From NCBI GenBank assembly GCA_044224605.1, contig JBGAKC010000025.1, forward strand, positions 8,709 through 72,708: DNA of 64,000 nucleotides, read 5' to 3'. The DNA is from UBA7672 sp044224605. GTDB lineage: Bacteria; Pseudomonadota; Alphaproteobacteria; Caulobacterales; Hyphomonadaceae. Both the position numbers and the translations under genes were made by a program. The notes below the pieces were generated by a model that was not told where the DNA came from, did no database searches, and saw nothing but the letters and a program-made list of their open reading frames with translations. Each line of letters opens with the position of its first letter. Positions within the stretch are counted from its first letter, which is position 1. Shown in pieces: positions 60,893 through 64,000 of the stretch.

Positions 60893-62065
60893 CTAGGCGC
60901 GCTCCAGATAAGCGGCCGTCGCCATGCCGCCCGCCGTGCAGACGCCGACCACGGCCTTCTTCTTCCCGCGCCGGCCCAGCTCCATCAGCGTGGACCCCAG
61001 ATAGCGGATGCCCGACATGCCATAGGGATGGCCCAGCGCAATCGCGCCGCCATTGACGTTCGTCGTCTCCCAGGGCGTCTCCAGCCGGGCCTGGTTATAG
61101 AGCGTGGTGACGGCGTAGGCCTCGTGCAGCTCCCACAGGTCAACGTCCGCATTTGTCAGCCTGTGATGCTTCATCAGCTTGCCGATTGCCGGGGCAATGG
61201 CGATGCTCATCTCTTCCGGCGCGACGGACGCCAGCTGCATGCCGCGAAACAGGCCGAGGATCGAGAGGCCTCGCCTTGCTGCAAGGTCCGCATCCATCAT
61301 CACGACGGCGCCCGAGCCATCCGACAGCTGCGAGGCGTTTCCGGCCGTCGTCGTGCCGCCCTCGTAGACGGGCTTGAGTTTCGCGAGACCTTCGAGCGTC
61401 GTGTCGGCGCGCGGCCCCTCGTCATGTTCGAGGGTCACCTCCTCATCGCTTCTCACTCCCGTCGCCTTATCGGTGACCTTCATCACCGTCGTGAACGGGG
61501 CGATTTCCTCCGCGAACTTGCCGGCGGCGCGCGCCGCCTCGACCCGCTGCTGGCTGCCGACGACATAGCGGTCGAGCGCCTCGCGGCTGATATTGTATTT
61601 CCTCGCCACGAAGTCGGCCGTCTCGTTCATCGTCCACCACACGGACGGCATCCTTGCCTGCAGCGGGGCATAGAAGAAGCCTTCGACCGCGATGCCAGTC
61701 TGCACGAGGCTGATGCTTTCAACGCCCCCCGCGATGCCGCAGCTGATCTCGCCGCTTGCGATACGCGTCGCAATCATCGAAGCGGCAGAGAGGCCTGAAC
61801 CACAATAGCGGTTCACCGTGATGCCCGGGGCATCGAACCCCGCCGCGAGCGCCGCCGTGCGGGCGATGTTATGTCCAGTCGCGCCCTGCGGCAGGCCACA
61901 GCCAAGGACGATGTCCTCGACCTCGCCCTTGTCGATCCTCGCACGCTTGACCACCTCCTTGAGGACATGGGCGGCGAGCGGAATGCCATGCGTCTGGTTC
62001 AGAGCGCCGCGGAACGCCCTGGCGATCCCCGTCCGGCAATAGCCGACAACCGCAACATCCTTCAT
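60893..62065 (-). CDS. acetyl-CoA C-acyltransferase (thiolase)
   Basis: From the ATG at 62065 (MKDVAVVGYCRTGI) the protein has 390 residues. The acyl-forming Cys is residue 88 in ITVNRYCGSGLSAASMI; GGVESISL, the His motif NGGAIALGHPYGMSGIRY and the second Cys in VGVCTAGGMATAAYLE are all present. Thiolases split 3-ketoacyl-CoA or condense acetyl-CoA. The chain-length preference is not clear. No other fatty-acid oxidation genes are next to it. It faces away from the receptor gene upstream by about 90 bp on the same strand. Confidence 0.92.
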   Translation of the reverse strand: MKDVAVVGYCRTGIARAFRGALNQTHGIPLAAHVLKEVVKRARIDKGEVEDIVLGCGLPQGATGHNIARTAALAAGFDAPGITVNRYCGSGLSAASMIATRIASGEISCGIAGGVESISLVQTGIAVEGFFYAPLQARMPSVWWTMNETADFVARKYNISREALDRYVVGSQQRVEAARAAGKFAEEIAPFTTVMKVTDKATGVRSDEEVTLEHDEGPRADTTLEGLAKLKPVYEGGTTTAGNASQLSDGSGAVVMMDADLAARRGLSILGLFRGMQLASVAPEEMSIAIAPAIGKLMKHHRLTNADVDLWELHEAYAVTTLYNQARLETPWETTNVNGGAIALGHPYGMSGIRYLGSTLMELGRRGKKKAVVGVCTAGGMATAAYLERA

Positions 62066-62157
62066 GATGGTCCCTCGCTTCGTGGCCTCGCCTCGTGCGC
62101 TGCACGACCACTCTAGGACGATCTTCAGGGGTTTGGCGCCGGGGTCGCGCTCAAAAT

Positions 62158-64000
62158 CTACTGCTCGACCCTCACCGATACGCCCCACGTCGCGGGAATT
62201 GAGCGGAACGTGTCGTATCCGATGAAGCCGTAGCCGGAAAGCGCGTAGTCCTCATCCGTTAGGTTGCGGCCCCACAGCGAGAGCTTCGTTCCATTCTCGA
62301 GCGCGAGGCTCGCCATCGCATCGACGAGCGTGAGCGGTCCCTGGCGCCGGTCGTTGCGGCCTTCGGGATCAAGGAAGTATTCGCTCTGATACTTGGCGTT
62401 GACTTCAAGGCTTGCGCGCATCGTCTCGCTGAGCACCCATTCCTGCCTCGCGCCCAGCGTCGCCGACAGGTCGGATGCGAAAGGCAGGGGCTTGCCATTG
62501 AACGTCGCAGCGTTTGTCCCCCCGCCGCCCTCATCGATCCTGGATGCGAGCGCCACAACGCCGCCCGTGATCTCAAGGCCGTCAAGCGGGCGCCAGATGA
62601 CCGAAAGATCGACCCCCTTCACCCTCGCCGCATCGAGATTGGCCAGCGAGTTCGAGGTGATCGATCCCCCGCCCGGCAGCGGGAACGCCACGAAGATCCG
62701 CGCCTGGGGATGATCGTAGTCCTGCCAGAACGCCGCCGCCTCGAAATTGAGCGAATCGCCAAGCCCGCCCTTGAGGCCCGCCTCATAGGCATCGACCGTC
62801 TCGGCCGCGAACAGGCCCTCGTCAGAATAGTGCGTGACGTTGTTGGCGACTTCCCCGTTGAACCCGCCGCTCTTATAGCCCTGCCCGAACGAGACGTAGG
62901 CCATGAGATCCTTGCCGAAGCGATGGCGCAGCCCCGCCGTGCCGGTGAAGCGATCCTCCTCGATCGCGTTGGCGCCAATCGCGAGGCCTGCGCCATTGCG
63001 GTTGTTGAGGGCGCGCACGCCATCGGCATAGATGTGCTGACCAAACCCGTCGCCCTCGATGCGCTCGCTCGTTTGGCGCCCGCCGAGCGTCAGCGTGGTG
63101 TCGGCGCCCAGCTCCAGATCCACCAGCGCATAGACGGCGCCCATGCGCCGCGTCTGCTTCATGTAGGTCAAGAGCGACACGGCCGGCGCGCTCGAGACCG
63201 GCGCAGGCCCCACGCGCGCAGGCGCGCCGGGATACTGGCACGCGCCAGTGAGCGTTGCCGGGTTCAGCACCCCGCACCAAATGAGATAGTCTTGAGAAAA
63301 ACGATCGCTCGCGAGCGAAAGGCCGATCACAGCGTCCCCGCCCTCCCACTTTGTACGGCCGTAGAGTTCCTGGCTCAGCTGCTGATAATCGCGATCGTAG
63401 GACAGGTTGGCGGTCGATGCCGGCGCGCCGTCGAAGTCGAAGCCGTAGCGCTGCTGGAATTCCTCGACAGCCGATAGCGATGTGATCCGCCAGTCGGCCC
63501 AGGCCCGCGTGTATTGGGCCGACAGGCCCCGGAAGTCGTTGTCGGTGTCCTTGACGCCATCGGCGCCGACGGAGATTTCGTGGCGCCCCACGGTGAGCGC
63601 CGAATTGCGCGGCGCAGGGTTGACGCCATTGTCCGCCTCGACATGCGCACGCACGAGGAGTTCGCCCGTCTCGCCAAGATCGAAGGCCAGCGCTCCACGC
63701 AGGCCATATTCGTCGCGAACGCCGCCCGCCTCTTCAGGTCCGCCTACATTCTTCAAGGCCGCATCCTGTTTGAGATAGCGCGCCGCGATGCGGCCACGAA
63801 CGCCACGGGCCAGAGGACCGCTTGCCGCCGCCGCGATATCCCACCGGTTGAAGCGGCCATAGCTGGCTTGCGCATACGCCTCGAACGCGTTGGTTGGCTC
63901 AGCCGTGATGAAGTTGATCGCGCCGCTCGAGGCGTTGCGGCCCTGGATTGTCCCTTGCGGACCTTTGAGGACTTCGATGCGCGCGAGGTCGTAGGCGAGG
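62158..64000 (-). CDS. TonB-dependent outer-membrane receptor, cut by window edge
   Basis: The reading frame is open from the stop at 62158 to the right edge, so about 613 codons are visible and the signal peptide, TonB box and early plug are outside. The plug part reads IEVLKGPQGTIQGRNASSG and then AINFITAEPTNAFEAYAQAS, typical for the receptor family. The barrel follows with TonB-receptor segments such as LTLGGRQTSERIEGDGFG and YVSFGQGYKSGGFNGEVANN. It ends SIPATWGVSVRVEQ. The IEVLKGPQGTIQGRNASSGA form is common in receptors from Sphingomonadales and Caulobacterales. The substrate is unknown. Confidence 0.92.
   Translation of the reverse strand, partial: LAYDLARIEVLKGPQGTIQGRNASSGAINFITAEPTNAFEAYAQASYGRFNRWDIAAAASGPLARGVRGRIAARYLKQDAALKNVGGPEEAGGVRDEYGLRGALAFDLGETGELLVRAHVEADNGVNPAPRNSALTVGRHEISVGADGVKDTDNDFRGLSAQYTRAWADWRITSLSAVEEFQQRYGFDFDGAPASTANLSYDRDYQQLSQELYGRTKWEGGDAVIGLSLASDRFSQDYLIWCGVLNPATLTGACQYPGAPARVGPAPVSSAPAVSLLTYMKQTRRMGAVYALVDLELGADTTLTLGGRQTSERIEGDGFGQHIYADGVRALNNRNGAGLAIGANAIEEDRFTGTAGLRHRFGKDLMAYVSFGQGYKSGGFNGEVANNVTHYSDEGLFAAETVDAYEAGLKGGLGDSLNFEAAAFWQDYDHPQARIFVAFPLPGGGSITSNSLANLDAARVKGVDLSVIWRPLDGLEITGGVVALASRIDEGGGGTNAATFNGKPLPFASDLSATLGARQEWVLSETMRASLEVNAKYQSEYFLDPEGRNDRRQGPLTLVDAMASLALENGTKLSLWGRNLTDEDYALSGYGFIGYDTFRSIPATWGVSVRVEQ

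Overview
The window is a high-GC (about 64-65 percent by eye) bacterial chromosome segment. Its gene orders are typical of Alphaproteobacteria, most like Caulobacterales/Hyphomonadaceae: tsaE-amgK-murU-addB-addA-trxA, trpF-trpB-trpA-accD-folC, ihfB-rpsA-cmk-aroA next to a FYDLN/TIGR02300 gene, and rnd-lptC-lptA-lptB-rpoN-hpf-ptsN. The species assignment is inference from gene order; no rRNA is present.

Layout. 1-5.8 kb: the 3' end of an rmlD-like gene, a PP2C phosphatase, a candidate 25-residue membrane protein, a broken second rmlD 3' end, an envelope protein, a 720-bp gene-free structured stretch that may encode a minus-strand RNA, and a hybrid histidine kinase. 5.9-10.4 kb: a regulator, an adrenodoxin-type ferredoxin with its FAD reductase, a SOUL lipoprotein whose ribosome binding site lies in a hairpin, TerC, and a DUF465 protein. 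10.9-20.6 kb: a tightly overlapping operon for tRNA t6A modification (tsaE), cell-wall sugar recycling (amgK, murU) and double-strand break repair (addB, addA), then two tandem thioredoxins. 20.6-33.5 kb: accessory metabolism and secreted proteins, including a malyl-CoA-lyase-like enzyme, an unlisted 52-residue DUF2256 protein, decayed gene pieces, a CocE-type lipoprotein, a cytochrome c lipoprotein behind a Pho-box-like site, and motA.

33.5-42.2 kb: folC, accD, trpA, then a 3.7-kb interruption before trpB and trpF. The interruption holds an AbiE-type antitoxin gene with a striking double operator, a truncated AbiEii-type toxin, an ApbE-DUF2271 fusion and a small lipoprotein. 42.3-50.6 kb: mscL, ihfB, rpsA, a rifampin ADP-ribosyltransferase, an SDR, a serine hydrolase, cmk, aroA and the FYDLN gene. 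50.7-54.75 kb: a decaying mobile island with broken mobC and relaxase genes, an apparently intact hipBA pair and a broken gene of unknown family, ending at the 3' end of tRNA-Ala(GGC). 54.9-62.1 kb: ptsN, hpf, rpoN, the lpt operon, RNase D and a thiolase. A TonB-dependent receptor runs off the right edge.

The most unusual points are the two accessory insertions (the trp interruption and the tRNA-Ala island), a run of overlapping NTGA gene junctions that implies a CTG start for addB, a second likely CTG start for the CocE lipoprotein, and several untested regulatory structures (the SOUL leader hairpin, the AbiE operator pair, the Pho box and the 2.9-3.3 kb candidate RNA).
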